Part shown: positions 1 to 11,711 of the stretch, piece by piece
Position numbering within the stretch: the first letter of the stretch is position 1
Layout of the letters: every line of letters starts with the position of its first letter
NCBI GenBank assembly: GCA_025617745.1
Contig: CM046853.1
Location: 16,349,174-16,413,173 of the forward strand
Length of the DNA stretch: 64,000 nucleotides
Direction: 5' to 3'
Source: Heliocidaris erythrogramma
Lineage: Eukaryota > Echinodermata > Echinoidea > Camarodonta > Echinometridae
Notes under the pieces: generated by a model
Seen by the model: only the letters and a program-made list of their open reading frames with translations
Database searches by the model: none
What the model was told of the DNA's origin: nothing
Translations under genes and position numbers: made by a program

Positions 1-514
1 CACCCAGTGTTATGTATGTCGTTGCCCAACTTAAAAGTAAAATTCCCCAGTGATTTTTGTTTGATGAAAAAAAAAAAGGTTTACTTTTATAATCTAATTA
101 CTACTCTGGAGTAAATTTATTGGGTATGTAGCAATAAGGGAATACATGTCAGCGTGAATGAGTTTGGTGGGGGTACTTCATAATGGCATGCTGAGATATT
201 TGTTGACCGCGCAAACAGGTCTGTTTTCAAGACAAATTTACAGGCAATGCTCATTATTTGTGACATACATGTATGTACACAGGTTGCATGGCAGGTCACC
301 GGCAAGTTATATTTTAAGTACCCCAAAATTTTCTTTTTAATGTTGTTGTTTTTTGTACTGGCAGAGCTGTGGTGAGAGGCTGATGATGATTGCATGATGA
401 TCAAGTAGTCTTTGTGACCCATGTCTTTTCTTAAAAACAATTTAGGAGTTGTCCCCTTGTATCGATTGAATAGACCAATATAGGCATATTGTAAATCTCA
501 GTTGCTAAATTATG
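1..514. other. Intergenic, no gene recognised
   Basis: AT-rich sequence with scattered ACATGTATGT-like runs. The short open frames here lack codon bias and any recognisable motif. Nothing else supportable is seen. Confidence 0.5.
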
Positions 515-1200
515 TCGGGCCCATGAGGGGCCCATGGGGGATGGCAATATATGGGAACAATCATACTGTTTCCACATATTACCCAGATGGATCCCAGATT
601 AAACACAAAAATATATTGGGGCCCCATGGGGGCATTCCAGGGTAGGACCCATATGGGATAGCCCATATTTTACCCACATATTGCCCACATTTATACCCAG
701 ATGGGCCCCAGGCTGAACCCATATTGGCCATCTGGGACCCACATGGGCCTTGGGTGCAAAATCTTATGGGGCCCATATGGGCATTCTCATGTGGGACCCA
801 TATGGGAACCCACAGATAATACCCATATGGGATAGCCCATATTTTACCCACTTATTTCCCACATTTATACCCAAATGGGCCCCAGGCCGAACCCATATTG
901 GACATCTGTGATGGCCCATATGGGACCCACATGGGTCTTGGGTGCAAAATCTTTTTGGGGCCCATATGGGCATTCCTGTGGACTACCCATATGGGATAGC
1001 CCATGTTTTACCCACTTATTTCCCACATTTATACCCAGATGGGCCCCAGGCCGAACCCATATTGGCCATCTGGAATGGCCCATATGGGACCCACATGGGT
1101 CTTGGGTGCAAAATCCTTTGGGGCCCATATGGGCATACCCATGTGGGCCCCATATGCAAACCCATATGGGGCCCACATGAGCCCCATATGGGCTTGCTAC
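515..1200. repeat. CCCATATGGG-rich tandem array, unit about 165-175 bp
   Basis: At least three units are visible. The anchor GCCCATATTTTACCCAC recurs at 661, 835 and (variant) 999, giving spacings of 174 and 164 bp. Each unit carries several copies of the palindrome CCCATATGGG and relatives such as CCCACATGGG, plus a shared block beginning ATGGGCCCCAGGC. Open frames rich in Gly-Pro-Ile-Trp appear on both strands as a by-product of the palindromes, so they are not taken as genes. The array could be a decayed satellite or the internal repeats of a transposon; no TIR or target duplication was identified. Confidence 0.8.
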
Positions 1201-2100
1201 CTGGGTCGTGAAAGCGTCGGTTTTGGTTCGTGTGTAGCTCGCGAATAGTTCTGGAATGCGTCATGCCATTAGCAAATTAATCGTCGCGAACGGTAGGCGA
1301 CAGAAAACAGAAGGCCTCGACGTGAAAGGCTCGCGTTTGCTTCTTTGGCGAAGTCACCTGTTCTCAAGAAGTATGTGAACAGTTCTTAAACAGTTCGAGA
1401 CATGCACGAGACATTCTCCAAACTGTCGGAATCTGTTTGGAGAATATTTTGCGAACATCACGCACGTCGTGAGTAGGTCGTGCGCTTATGACGAAACTTT
1501 TCAGACATTTTCGAAGGCAAATCACAAATCACGACCCGGATGCTGGAAACGTTCGCAAGAAATTTCAAACTTTCTCGAAATTCCCCCCGAGCTAAAAACG
1601 ACTTCCGCGAACAATAATATTGCTTCCGAAACCCCGCGCATGTTTGACGAAATGTTGGAGTCTAAAATACGAATGTTTGACTTTTGCCATTTTTTCAACA
1701 TTTGCATCCTTCGCGAATCGTTCGTGTGCCCCGTGAAAACCCACGTATAGTGAGGTGATAATATACGGTGAATGTAAATGCATACAAATACATAAATCAT
1801 AAGAAATAATAAGAAACTGTCATACAAATCAAGAAGCGTACTGTTGATATTGCAAGAAACAATGTCATTGTTATTCTATTTTACCTGACCTAACTCATTA
1901 AGGTCACCATGTTGTTGGAACTTGAAAAATTTGAGGTAAATTTATAGGTATTTTTTTTATATACCCCAATCTCCCACAGTGAAATCAAGAAATATACTTA
2001 GAAACTTACAATTGACATTGTGTTTTCATTTAACTGACCTTATTTACCAATGAGTAACAAATTTTACGTGCTTGTATAGTCCTTTTCTGATACATGTATA
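1201..2100. other. Unassigned intergenic DNA
   Basis: The first 550 bp are richer in CG and in TTCGCGAA-like motifs than the surroundings; the rest is AT-rich. A 93-codon open frame (1469-1750, +) shows no recognisable domain and is not called. No RNA gene or transposon end was recognised. Confidence 0.4.
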
Positions 2101-2104
2101 TCAT

Positions 2105-2345
2105 TCAATCCAATCCACTCAGGTTATTTATAAAGCGCCAATATCTAGTTGCCTAATCAAAGGCGCTGTTGAGACTGAAAAACTACCAAACGTCTGTTCA
2201 TGATTCTAACTGGGAAAGACGAGAATATATGACTAGTTGTAAGCAATTTGCAATAGGTATGTCTTGAGTTGAGTTCTGAAAGTGGATAGCTGGTCACAGG
2301 AGCGAAGAATTTGAGGAAGACCGTTCCACAACCTCGATTGAAACT
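2105..2345 (-). mobile_element. LINE 3'-end fragment
   Basis: Read on the - strand, the segment encodes a short stretch resembling the tail of LINE reverse transcriptases (LWNGLPQILR, then FRTQLKTYL), followed by a non-coding end containing GGCGCTTTATAAATAACC. The same kind of tail occurs in the larger LINE at 7.7-11.7 kb. Only the last ~240 bp are present, consistent with the usual 5' truncation of LINE copies. Assignment rests on motif memory, not a search. Confidence 0.6.
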
Positions 2346-2622
2346 TTGTTTTGTGCTTAAATTATTCTAAAATAGTATTAAAAAAGAAAAAAATCTACTA
2401 AAAAGTATCACAGTTAACATAGTCACTTCACTAACATTATTCACCAGCATATCACAAATTAAAAGTACTGCTTTAGTCATTTCTTGATATACCACTGGAA
2501 ATGTGGAGTATGGATTTTATACATAAATTAATAAATTAGGATTAAAATCAATTAATATCATAAGATTATTACAATTACTGGAGTTAGTTTATTCTGACTA
2601 ACCGATCTAATGTAATAGATTG

Positions 2623-2699
2623 GAATAATTGAAGAGAGTTAATCAGTTGTCTTACGTTTGTACATCGTGAGACAACTGATTAACTCTCTTCAATTATTC
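2623..2699. repeat. Perfect 30-bp inverted repeat with 17-nt loop
   Basis: The left arm 2623-2652 (starts GAATAATTGAAGAGAG) is the exact reverse complement of the right arm 2670-2699, separated by 17 nt. The flanks contain a direct repeat CGATCTAATGTA (2603-2614 and just after the right arm, ending at 2710). A transcript would fold into an uninterrupted 30-bp stem. It could be a tiny MITE or a hairpin RNA source. Confidence 0.85.
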
Positions 2700-2710
2700 G
2701 ATCTAATGTA

Positions 2711-3619
2711 TGTGGTATAAATCTGAGGCCCATGCATATTTATTTCGGGATTATATCATAGAACATGTGTTTTATGCATGAATCAGCATAAATTAACATA
2801 AATATCAAGAAAAATTAATTTGAAGAAACAATTAACATTGCAATGGCATTTAATTTCACCAGACTCATCTGGATAGAACAAATTTTAAGGAACTAATTTA
2901 TATATTTCAAGACATATACGATTGAATTTTTTTTTTCATACAATTTTAAAAATATAGCATTTTGGGTGCCATTCACCGATTTCGTGGCACCCTGTTTAAA
3001 TTTAATGCTTTTGATACATATGAATCACAGGCAAAAAATTATGTCTCCCAAATTTTGTTAACACTCATGAACGGTTATGTAGACATAGTAGACCCTACGT
3101 GAAAAATGTTCTTTACAAAATGCACAACGAAATCCCCCGCCTAAAAACCACACAACAACAATTTAAAAAAAAAAATTAAAAAAGGAAAAACTTAGTCTTA
3201 TATTGTCGCCATGTTCTGTTGTTAAGTTTATTTTAATTTTGATGCGCCTTTGGGAAAACGGGAAAAAGAAATAACAGCTGTATATAATTTTTCAACCATA
3301 TTTGGCTCCTGCAGGCCTGGATCGATCCAGGAATTTGTCAAAGGAGGAGGGCCCAATTCCGAATAATTTCCCACAATCTAAAAAAAAATCATGCGTCTTT
3401 TGTTTAAAAATACTAAATTTACATACTGTACGCACAAAAAACATGTTTTCATTCTTATGATTCTGACTGTCTTTGATTCGTGCAATGGACGTCACTCTAA
3501 TGTGCAGCCGGCAGAAGAGTCATTCCTTTTATAATTTTAGCAGACATTCTGTGCCTTTTTTCTTGCAGACTTGAAGGACTGAAATCACCGTTATCACGAG
3601 CACTCTATCTGTAACAAGA
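2711..3619. other. AT-rich sequence upstream of the GAL3ST-like gene
   Basis: Low-complexity AT-rich DNA. The final ~100 bp before 3620 should contain the 5' UTR and promoter of the sulfotransferase gene, but no clear TATA box was identified. Confidence 0.4.
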
Positions 3620-3774
3620 ATGGCGAGAACTTTCGAAACAGGCGGTAGTCGGCGAAATGTCTTCTTTAAACTCGTTTTCTTTACTGGCATCGTCGTCGCT
3701 CTCGATCTCATGTGCTTGTACGCACAGTCGATGTTGATATGCAGAGAAGAGCAGCTCTACGATCAGAGTATCAA
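3620..3774 (+). CDS. GAL3ST-like exon 1 (cytosolic tail and signal anchor)
   Basis: Starts MARTFETGG and ends ...YDQSIK with two nucleotides of a split Lys codon before the donor GTAAAT. The hydrophobic block FFKLVFFTGIVVAL is the predicted membrane anchor. Confidence 0.8.
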
Positions 3775-5741
3775 GTAAATGACTATTCTTACATACGTTG
3801 ATGAATTATCATTAGATTTAATAACAACAGGACTCCGTTTCTCTGACACAAAGTTTTAATCAATAGATACTACACCAAAGTTTCAACCGTTCTCTTTCTC
3901 TTAGTTTACCTCTCCTTACGTACATTTTGTCTTCTTACCTGAATATCTTCTGCTTAAGAATTAACTTTATCCCTTTATCCCAGCTTTGTAATAATTTATG
4001 TAGGCCATGGACTGATAATTGAGTGATACACATGCAATTACAAACGTTTAGAAAAGTAAGGAGCTGATATGTTTGATTGCTTTGGTAGAATTTACAGAAC
4101 CAGACAATCAACAGATAAGGGAGTTGCCTCATCCTAATAACACGTATTTATGACCTGTCACTGTCCTGAATACTTTCATCATTCAACAATTTCATCAAAA
4201 CCATGTCCCTTTTTATCTAACATTTTATTTTTATTGCTTTTTTTTTTACAAAAAAAAAAAACTTTCATACATAATAACGGGATCATAAGTATCTTGTCGC
4301 ATTTTAATTTTCCTTGTGAGGGTTTAAGATTGATTTGGCGGGCACTATTTCATTCTTTTACAGATTGAACGATGCCGTCCCTTTTCAACCTCCGATATGC
4401 AGTGAAGTTCATCGCGTAGTATTTCTTAAAACTCATAAGACAGGTTCTACAACAGTGTCTTCAATCTTCCAAAGATTCGGCTTGAAGCGCAATCTCACAA
4501 TTCTAGTGCCTGATCACAGACATATTCTCAGTGAAAAAGATACCTTCAACTCATCTAAAATTGGACAACCGACTTCAAAAAGTTGGAATTTCAGCATTGG
4601 TTACCAAATGCTTACTAACCATATTCGGTATGACCGTTCCGAAATGAATAAGGTCTTTCACAACGCAACATACGTGACAATACTAAGAAATCCAGTGGCA
4701 CAATTCGAATCCGGATTCCGTTATTTTAAAATGGATCGCTTCTTGCCAAAATCCGAGGACCCCATAGAGCTTTTCATGTCGAATCCGATGAAATATTATA
4801 ACTACGTGCAGCAGAAATACCCGGGTAAAGAAAACCGAATGCATAACATGCAGCTATATGATCTGGGGATGAATCCTGTGGATATGTACCGGGTGGATGT
4901 CATTGATAAAAACATCAAACAACTAGACAAAGAGTTCAACTTTATAATGATCAACGAGTATTTTGATGAGTCTCTCGTGCTACTTCGAAAGTTATTATGT
5001 TGGAGAATGACCGACATCGCTTACATATCAATTGGCATTCGCTCTGCAAGCTTCAGACGAAACATGACAGATGAAATGCATTCAAAAATCTTGCAGTGGA
5101 ATAGCGGCGATGCAAAACTTTACTATTATTTCAACGAAACATTTTGGGAGAAAGTTCGAAATTATGAAGGTAATTTCGAAGCAGATTTGGAATTATTTAG
5201 AAAACATCAGGAAATCGTAAAGAAATGCATCGCTGGAGTTAACCAAAGTGCATCGAGGGATAAGCGCATAGTTACCTTTGACTTGTTAAAGAACGCGCCA
5301 AAATGGTGTTACGATTATAAATTCAGCGATATCACTTCGAGTGAAAAGACATGTATACGTATGCGTTCAATGGGAATACCACAATACCGAACCGGTTTCC
5401 AGAAGAGTTCCACGGTTACAAGAAAAGTTGTTCAAGACGCAAAGATTCAAAACGGGATGAAAATGAAGGACGGGAAGTTGAACACTAATTCGAGTAAATT
5501 ACCAGAAGAAAATTCTACTATGAAGTCGAATCAAGAACAATATCGTGTAATCGATATTAAGGTAAACCAGACCTTGATAACCAACTTGAGTGTAGTGGAA
5601 AACAAGGTCATTCCTAAACAACATCTGTTAGAAGATGCCAGAAAGACTTTGAAGGCCAACCCATCGAATGAAAAAGCACATGTTGTACCTAAAAAGAGGA
5701 TAGTTGCAGTGAAAAGAGTGAAGCGTCCGAAAAAGACATGA
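3620..5741 (+). CDS. Galactose-3-O-sulfotransferase family protein, two exons
   Basis: Exons 3620-3774 and 4364-5741 join in phase (51 codons plus 2 nt, then 1 nt) to give about 510 residues. Family members are Golgi type II membrane enzymes that transfer sulfate from PAPS to the 3-OH of galactose on glycolipids or glycans. Exon 1 supplies a short basic N-terminus and a signal anchor (about residues 13-34, rich in F, L and V). Exon 2 carries the 5'-phosphosulfate loop KTHKTGSTT (about 74-82), the downstream DHRHILS stretch, and the 3'-phosphate-binding segment YVTILRNPVAQFESGF (about 155-170). Several N-glycosylation sequons are present. The ATG at 3620 has a good context (A at -3, G at +4). 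The last ~110 residues form a Lys-rich tail longer than in vertebrate GAL3ST1-3 (about 400-430 aa); its role is unknown. The exact paralogue and acceptor cannot be told from sequence. Confidence 0.88.
4364..5741 (+). CDS. GAL3ST-like exon 2 (catalytic domain and C-tail)
   Basis: Acceptor TTCTTTTACAG at 4353-4363. The open frame continues 29 nt upstream to an ATG at 4335, but that stretch includes the acceptor tract and would lose the membrane anchor, so exon 1 is preferred as the start. The stop is TGA at 5739-5741. Confidence 0.85.
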
Positions 5742-5876
5742 CGTTATTGGTTTTACAGTTAGAGATTGACGTAAAATCCCCGATCAAGTCAACAATATGT
5801 AGACCTATGAGATCCATGGTTGCAAGAAAAGTTGCTACTTTGATGATGAAAAAGTTGGATTGTTAAAGGGGTACTC

Positions 5877-6470
5877 CGGCCTAAAAATAATATTAATTGA
5901 ATGAATAGAGTAAAATTAAACAAGCAAAACACTGAAAATTTCATTGAAATCCGATAAAAAATAACGAAGTTATTGAATTTTTAAGTGTTGCATTATTTTG
6001 GGAAACAGTTCTATGCATGTCATCATGAATATGTAAATGAGTGAGCTGATGATGTCACGTCCCCACTTTCCTTTTTCAACTATATTACATGAAATCTTCA
6101 TTATTTCATTTTTTCATACATGTCTTATAAAAAATATCTCCCTTGTTACAAAATAAGTTAGAGTAATGATAAACTTACACATTAAATATGGAGTCAGTCC
6201 TTTTAGTTATAGGCTTGGAGCAGAAAATTTGAATAATTGCAATTTCATATAATAAAATACATAAGAAAAAGTGGGGAAATGACATCATCAGCTCATTCAC
6301 TGCATATTCATGACGACGTGCATATCACTGTTTTACCAAAATAATGCAAAACTTAAAAATTCCATAACTTCATTATTTTTCATCCAATTTTGATGAAATT
6401 TTCAGTGATTTGTTTGTTTAATTTTACTCTATTTATTCAATTCATATTAATTTCAGGCCGGAGTACTCCT
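5877..6470. mobile_element. Long-TIR MITE flanked by TTAA (piggyBac-like)
   Basis: TTAA at 5873-5876 and 6471-6474 flanks ends reading AGGGGTACTCCGGCC and GGCCGGAGTACTCCT. The inverted similarity extends about 200 bp inward on each side, including a GTGGGG..GACATCATCAGCTCATTCA block. The element is 594 bp with no coding capacity. TTAA duplication fits piggyBac-type transposition. It sits about 130 bp past the sulfotransferase stop codon. Confidence 0.82.
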
Positions 6471-6540
6471 TTAATTACATGTAATTTCATAGCGCGTGGT
6501 GACAGCAATAGAAGAAATGCATTTGCTATCATAGAGTGAG

Positions 6541-6546
6541 AATAAA
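6541..6546 (+). promoter_or_regulatory. Candidate polyadenylation signal AATAAA
   Basis: This is an AATAAA on the sulfotransferase strand, about 800 nt after the stop codon. If used, the TTAA-flanked MITE at 5877-6470 would lie inside the 3' UTR. No transcript evidence is available. Confidence 0.3.
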
Positions 6547-7674
6547 CTGCAGGACAGATAAACTTGGAAATAACCATCTTTTTTTCAATTGTTGCTGTTG
6601 TTAATGTTATTATTGTTATTAGTATTATTATTATTGCATAACGTCATTATGATTTGCTTATTATAATCATTATGGAAGGGGAATACGGTCTAATCATTGT
6701 AACCTATTTGAAGCATGCAGTTTGCCAGACTGTGTCGCATTCAACTCTTTCCAAATTTCAAGAAAGTTTTCCATCTGACATTATGCTTATGATGAAGTAA
6801 TTTTATATTCTTTGCTGTTTTTTTATTAAGTTTTGTTTTATTCAACATACGTCTTAATGTCTTTTCAAGAGACTCCAAACCTTTAGATAACTCTATTATG
6901 TCCCTGCTTGATTTTACTATCGTTCTAATTCTTTGATTTTTTTTTTAAGTAAAGCATTAGGCTACTACCCTATAGACGTTGGTCCCCATCATCGAAAAAG
7001 ATTTGTAAACGTTTTACCATTTTGATTCATATAATCATATGATGATGATGATGATGATTATGATTAATATTATTATTATTATTATTGTCATTATCATTAC
7101 CCTTACTATTATTATTAAAGTTGTTTTATAATCAATTATTTGTTTATTGGTATTGTATTTGAGTGCGTATTGTGAGAAGATATAAGGAAAGCGTGAGGTT
7201 TTATTTTTATTAAAAGTAACAGCATCATCAGCATGAGCCCCTCTTTCCATGAAAAATGAGCCCCCCTGGAAGGTTTGCCCTTCCAATCCAAAACTGCTTC
7301 CGGCGCGCCTGAGTTCCCCCATGTTGGAAAGAATGGCGAAACATTGTGGAAAGTCGATAGAAACACTCTTGAAAGAGCTTGGTAAAATTTACCCATGTTG
7401 GGTCTTAAAAAATGGAAATATACGTTCCCTTTTTTACCCACCATGTGTAAAATTTTACCCAAATCTTTTTAGAGTGAAACAAAGCTTGCGTAGACCGAAG
7501 AAACCAAAATGATGATAATAATGAGAATGAGAATACGTTACATTATAGAGCGCATTACATAATACATTTCAATGTTTTTTACCTGATATAATTAGATGAT
7601 ACATACTGTATGACGAAATACATTTTCATTACTTTACATTACTACAATATCACGAATAATTTATTTCATAATAA
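6547..7674. other. Microsatellite-rich intergenic DNA
   Basis: Contains (ATT)n and (ATG)n runs at about 6600-6640 and 7037-7090. A stretch at 7380-7470 repeats short AAAATTTACCC-type motifs. No gene recognised. Confidence 0.5.
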
Positions 7675-7992
7675 TATATAATAATAATAATAATATATAA
7701 GGTTTATAAGGCGCCGAATCCACTAGGTGATCAAATGCTCAAGGCGCAACTTGTGCAAAAGATGAAATACATCACATATAAGCAAAAATTCAATAGGAGA
7801 GGACAGACATGAAAGGTAATGGTAATCAATTATAGGCCAAATTAATCAGATACTTTTTCAGATTATTTTTGAACACTTCAAGAGAACTGATATTTCTAAT
7901 CCCTTGAGGGAAAGTATTCCATATCGAAGGCCCAACATGAGCGAAGGTTCGCTCCCCCACTTTGTGTTAAACCTATGAATAACAAGTAATGG

Positions 7993-8720
7993 GCCAGTCA
8001 TAAATCAGTTGCGATGCGTCGGCGATGGGTAAAACCCGGGAAATTAAAAAAAAATCTTGAGACAGATCTCACGATTTTGCACCCGTCGGAGGCGCTCTCC
8101 GGACGCCTGCGGCTTGTCGCAGATTTTTTAGGCATCGCCACACCCGTCGCGGTCCCCAACTTTGAACTTAAAATTTTAAGATTGCTCGCAAGATTTTTCA
8201 CCCATTTTGGGCATCCCAGACATAATCTCCGATGACCTACGATGCCCTCCGATTAATCGGAGGCGTCCTCCGAATAATCTGAGACTAGTCGCAAGATTCT
8301 GTGTGGGATTGGAAATTCAGGTTGAGATTCAATGTCTGCGAGTAGTCTCCGGCGCCCTGCGACGATTCGTACGCTTTTTGTGATAGTCTCCGACGAATCG
8401 TACGGTGGAATCGTAGTAAATCGCCGTGTATATAAGCCCTCCTTTTCCCCCACATATACCCAGGGGGAAAAAAAATTAAAAGAAAAGACGCTCGCAGATA
8501 TCGTCTCCGATCCCCTCCGATGCAATCGGAGGCGATCGGAGGCTAATCCCACGATTTTTCGACAAAACCGGGTCAAAATCCTTGAAAAAATCTCAGACAA
8601 TGTGACTGCTCCACTTTTATTAGGATTATTGCTAGGATTGTTCAAGGATTCTTTATTTTCTACGACGACCCCCGGCCAAAACTAATCCCCGACAGATCGC
8701 CGACATTGTGACTGGGCCAT
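7993..8720. mobile_element. MITE nested in the LINE
   Basis: LINE sequence stops at ...AAGTAATGGGCC and resumes at GGGCCATAAGCC. Between them is a unit with ends AGTCATAAAT and ATTGTGACT, imperfect terminal inverted repeats, flanked by a GGGCC(A)-type direct repeat of 5-6 bp. The interior is rich in GATCGGAGGC- and CTCCGA-like motifs in both orientations and has no coding content. Exact ends are uncertain by a few bases because TIR and target share letters. Confidence 0.65.
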
Positions 8721-9001
8721 AAGCCAGAGTTTTGAGAATGTATCAGTCTAGAGGGAATGTAATGCTTGATCAAACCAATGTTGTACTGCGGAGCAGAGCC
8801 ATGTATACAGTGAAATAATAAAGGAATCTTGAAAACAATACGTTCTTCTACAGGCAACCAATGAAGTGATTCGAGAACTGGTGTAATGTGACTGTGCTTC
8901 TTGGAGAGGGTCACGAAACGAGCAGCGGCATTCTGTAATTTTTGTAATTTTGCAAGTAGGTTGTGAGGCAAACGAAACAAGAGGCCATTACCAAAATCCA
9001 A
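8660..9001 (-). pseudogene. LINE reverse transcriptase C-terminal remnant
   Basis: The clearest coding stretch of the LINE 3' half, with LPHNLLAKLQKLQNAAARFV and LESLHWLPVEERIVFKI, the conserved region after the RT fingers/palm. Residues beyond about 8720 toward lower coordinates are cut by the nested MITE, so the last part of the open frame is MITE sequence. Confidence 0.8.
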
Positions 9002-9499
9002 GAGAGATGATATTAAAGCATGAGTAATTTTCTCAGTGGCACTACGGTTAAGGTATTTACGAATAAAACCTCAATTGCGTAAATGATAACGAACTGATTT
9101 TGAGACATACTGAATTTGTGTAGACATTGTCATATTTGAGTCGAGAAACACACCAAGGTTACGGCATACATTGGATAAGGTAATTTCATGTCCAGCAAGA
9201 GTAATTGGAGTGATGGAAATCTTCTCTGAGTCTTAGAAACGTACATTACAAATTCACATTTAGCAAGATTTAATGTGAGTTCAACCAATTATGAACATCT
9301 TGTACATATGTCTCAAGATTATGGATAACGCTGGCTGCATTGCTCTGATTGTGTTTGAAAGAAGTATATATTTGAATATCATCAGCCAGCATAAACATGA
9401 TAAGAAAGAGAGGGGTGATGAAAAATGTTCTTCAAACCGGTTAAATACAACGAAAACATGGTGGGTCCGCCCACAGAGCCTTGCAGAACTCCGCATGTA

Positions 9500-10208
9500 A
9501 GAGGTAAACAAGAGCCCCAGGGGCACGACGCTCACCTGAGGTGGATCAATTCACATCTGGTGCATGTTCTCTCTAGCACCACCAGGAGATATGTTAGAAA
9601 TTTAAACAACTAGGAGGATGTACATGTATATGAGATGATGTTAGAAATTAACATAATTCCCCCCCCCCCCCCCCCATGGTCTACAATGTCATGTATTATT
9701 TGAATCCCCTACCCCTAAGGATGATTCCTACCAAGTTTGGTTGAATTCCGATCATGTGTTTTGGAGAAGATCAGAATGTACATTTTGCCTGGCAGGGCCC
9801 CCCCCCCCCTCCAGTATGTTACCCCCACAGGGGCCCTATAGGGCCACTCAGCGAAATTTCATGAACAACATTCATTCTTCATCTATAGAGGTATCTCCAT
9901 ACACAATACCAAGTCTGAGCTATGCCTGGTTCTGGAGAAGATGATGTTTGAAATGTACATAGCTTTTACAATTGGGGGCCCTCCCCCTGGGCCCCCCTGG
10001 GGGCCACATGTACCATTTTAGCAACTTTGGGTCCCCTACCCCTAAGGATGATTCCTACCAAGTTTGGTTGAATTCCGATCATGGGTTTTGGAGAAGAAGA
10101 TGAAAATGTAAAAAGTTAACGGACGACGGACGACGGACGACGCACGACGGACGACGGACAAATTTCCATCGCAATAGCTCACTCGAGCCTTAGGCTCAGG
10201 TGAGCTAA
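9500..10208. mobile_element. CTCACCTGAG fold-back MITE nested in the LINE
   Basis: The left end contains CAAGAGCCCC and GCTCACCTGAG (9530-9540); the right end contains CTCAGGTGAGC (10195-10205). The interior has two copies of the block CCCCTACCCCTAAGGATGA followed by a shared TCCTACCAAGTTTGGTTG stretch, poly-C runs, and a GGACGAC 7-mer repeat near 10122-10158. LINE coding sequence continues on both sides. Repeats of this appearance are widespread in molluscs and echinoderms (established only by recollection). Confidence 0.75.
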
Positions 10209-10783
10209 AAATCTGAAAGGCAACCGTTTATCATGACAACTTGAGAATGACATGACAGGTATGATTTAAACCATTCCAGGGCTTGACCTTTAACACCTAG
10301 AGACATGAGGGTATTGACCAAAACAGTATGGCTAACAGTGTCGAAGGCGGAAGACAAATCAAGGAGTACTATTGCAGTTACTTTTCCACCATCCATCTCC
10401 TGGAGAATAAAGTTGGATACATTAATAAGGAGGGTTTCTACACTGTGGTGGGGACGATATGCAGATTGAAATGGGTCAAGGAGGTCATTATCGAGACAGT
10501 AATCATTTAATATGACAAATTATTGTGATTGTTTTGGAGAGAATCTGCACACTCTTTTCCCCTTGCTTTCTTTTTAACGATTATTTATATTCCTATGCGC
10601 AGTTATTGAGTTATTTATTTTATCAAATGGTAACAAGAAAATTTTACGTCCACGTTTGTGCTTTATTTTCGTTTTTGTTTTGTTTTTGTTTTTTGTATGT
10701 CTCAAGTATTTTGAACAAAAACGGGAGATTAGAAACCGGACGGTAATTACTTAGTAAATCAGAATAAAGATTAGGGTTTTTTT

Positions 10784-11464
10784 TCAATAAAGGAAGAATG
10801 TGTGCCGTTTTAAACAAGGTACACATGCCTGATCGATACTTAAGTTGGCAATCTGTGAGATAACAGAGGCTAATGTAGAGGAGCAGACCTTGATGAGAAC
10901 AGTATGGACAGGGTCTAGTTGACATGACTTAGCTGGCAATGTACGGAGCAGTGACTGTACCACATCAGAGGTGGTAGGTTGAATTGTCTCGAGGGATGCT
11001 GATGTGACAGGATCAGGTGGAGTTAAGTCAGGAGTGAGACTGTCCTGAATGAACCTTTGAGCGGAAAAACTGAATAAATCTTTGAGCCAGTTCTTTACCA
11101 TCAGCATGTCTTGGAAGTGGGAGCTCTGTTTCCGATTCAGGAGAAGATTGGCCATAGAGAAGAGTTTCTTAGAGTCATGTCCACAGTTATCGATTAGCCC
11201 AACAAAGTAAGAAGGTTTGGCTTGTTCGACGAGATAGTTCACAAAATCTTGTTGTGCACGGAACATCTTTTTGTCAATGTGAAGCTTTCCGTTAGATCGC
11301 CATCTCCGCTCAAGCTGCCTACGCTTACGTTTCTCAGCAGTAATCTCGCCGTTGTACCAGGGATTGTCATGACGGTCCCTAACCTTGCGAATCTTGGCAG
11401 GAGCGAGGAAAGAATGGTGTTCGCGGTTAGTAGCTGTGATGACATTCTCTGAGGTTAAAGGCAT
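10784..11464 (-). pseudogene. LINE ORF2 segment between endonuclease and RT core
   Basis: A 226-codon open frame containing the basic RKRRQLERRWRSNGK linker, TSDVVQSLLRTLPAKSCQLDP and the LIKVCSSTLASVISQIANLS helix region that precedes the RT core in L2/CR1-type LINEs. The frame is lost at its end; the RT continues in another frame from about 10800. Confidence 0.75.
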
Positions 11465-11711
11465 CCTTTGCGAAGACTATCCTGTTTATGTTTTTTATAA
11501 GAGGGGATGGTTTATACTACCTCTCGTCAAGAAGCGCAGAAAAGTGGTTAAGAAACTGAGTAAAAGACTGAAATCCTGGTGGTCTGTATACATCAATGAT
11601 GTTCGAGCTGTGTTGAGATTCATTGTGATAGTGGCCTACAGGCCTATTCAAAATAAACAATGAGAGAAAGGCAGCACAGACTTTAGGCATGAGTGAACGA
11701 ACCAACTGCAC

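Larger units (their letters stand above)
7675..11711 (-). mobile_element. Degenerate non-LTR retrotransposon (LINE), interrupted by two insertions
   Basis: Read from 11711 downward: an endonuclease remnant (VYRPPGFQSFTQFLNHFSAL); a linker with RRQLERRWR; reverse-transcriptase motifs including LLKK then YRPVSNLP, VLLDLSSAFDTVSH, CGVLQGSVGGPTMF and MLADDIQIY (9.36-9.40 kb); then the C-terminal segment LQNAAARFVTLSKKHSHITP with LHWLPVEERI; and the tail IWNTFPQGIRN with LKKYLINLAYN. The 3' end runs into an (ATA/TAA)n tract near 7680, as in microsatellite-tailed LINEs. The frame is broken many times, so the copy is dead. Two other elements (about 7993-8720 and 9500-10208) sit inside it. The clade is probably L2/CR1-like; it is not established here. 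Confidence 0.85.

Noticed and set aside
579..1264. Overlapping Gly-Pro-Ile-Trp-rich open frames on both strands
   Set aside because: They are translations of the CCCATATGGG tandem repeat; symmetrical frames on both strands and no start context or codon bias.
4335..4363. ATG at 4335 as the start of the sulfotransferase
   Set aside because: It lies in the intron upstream of and across a good splice acceptor and would remove the membrane anchor supplied in phase by exon 1.
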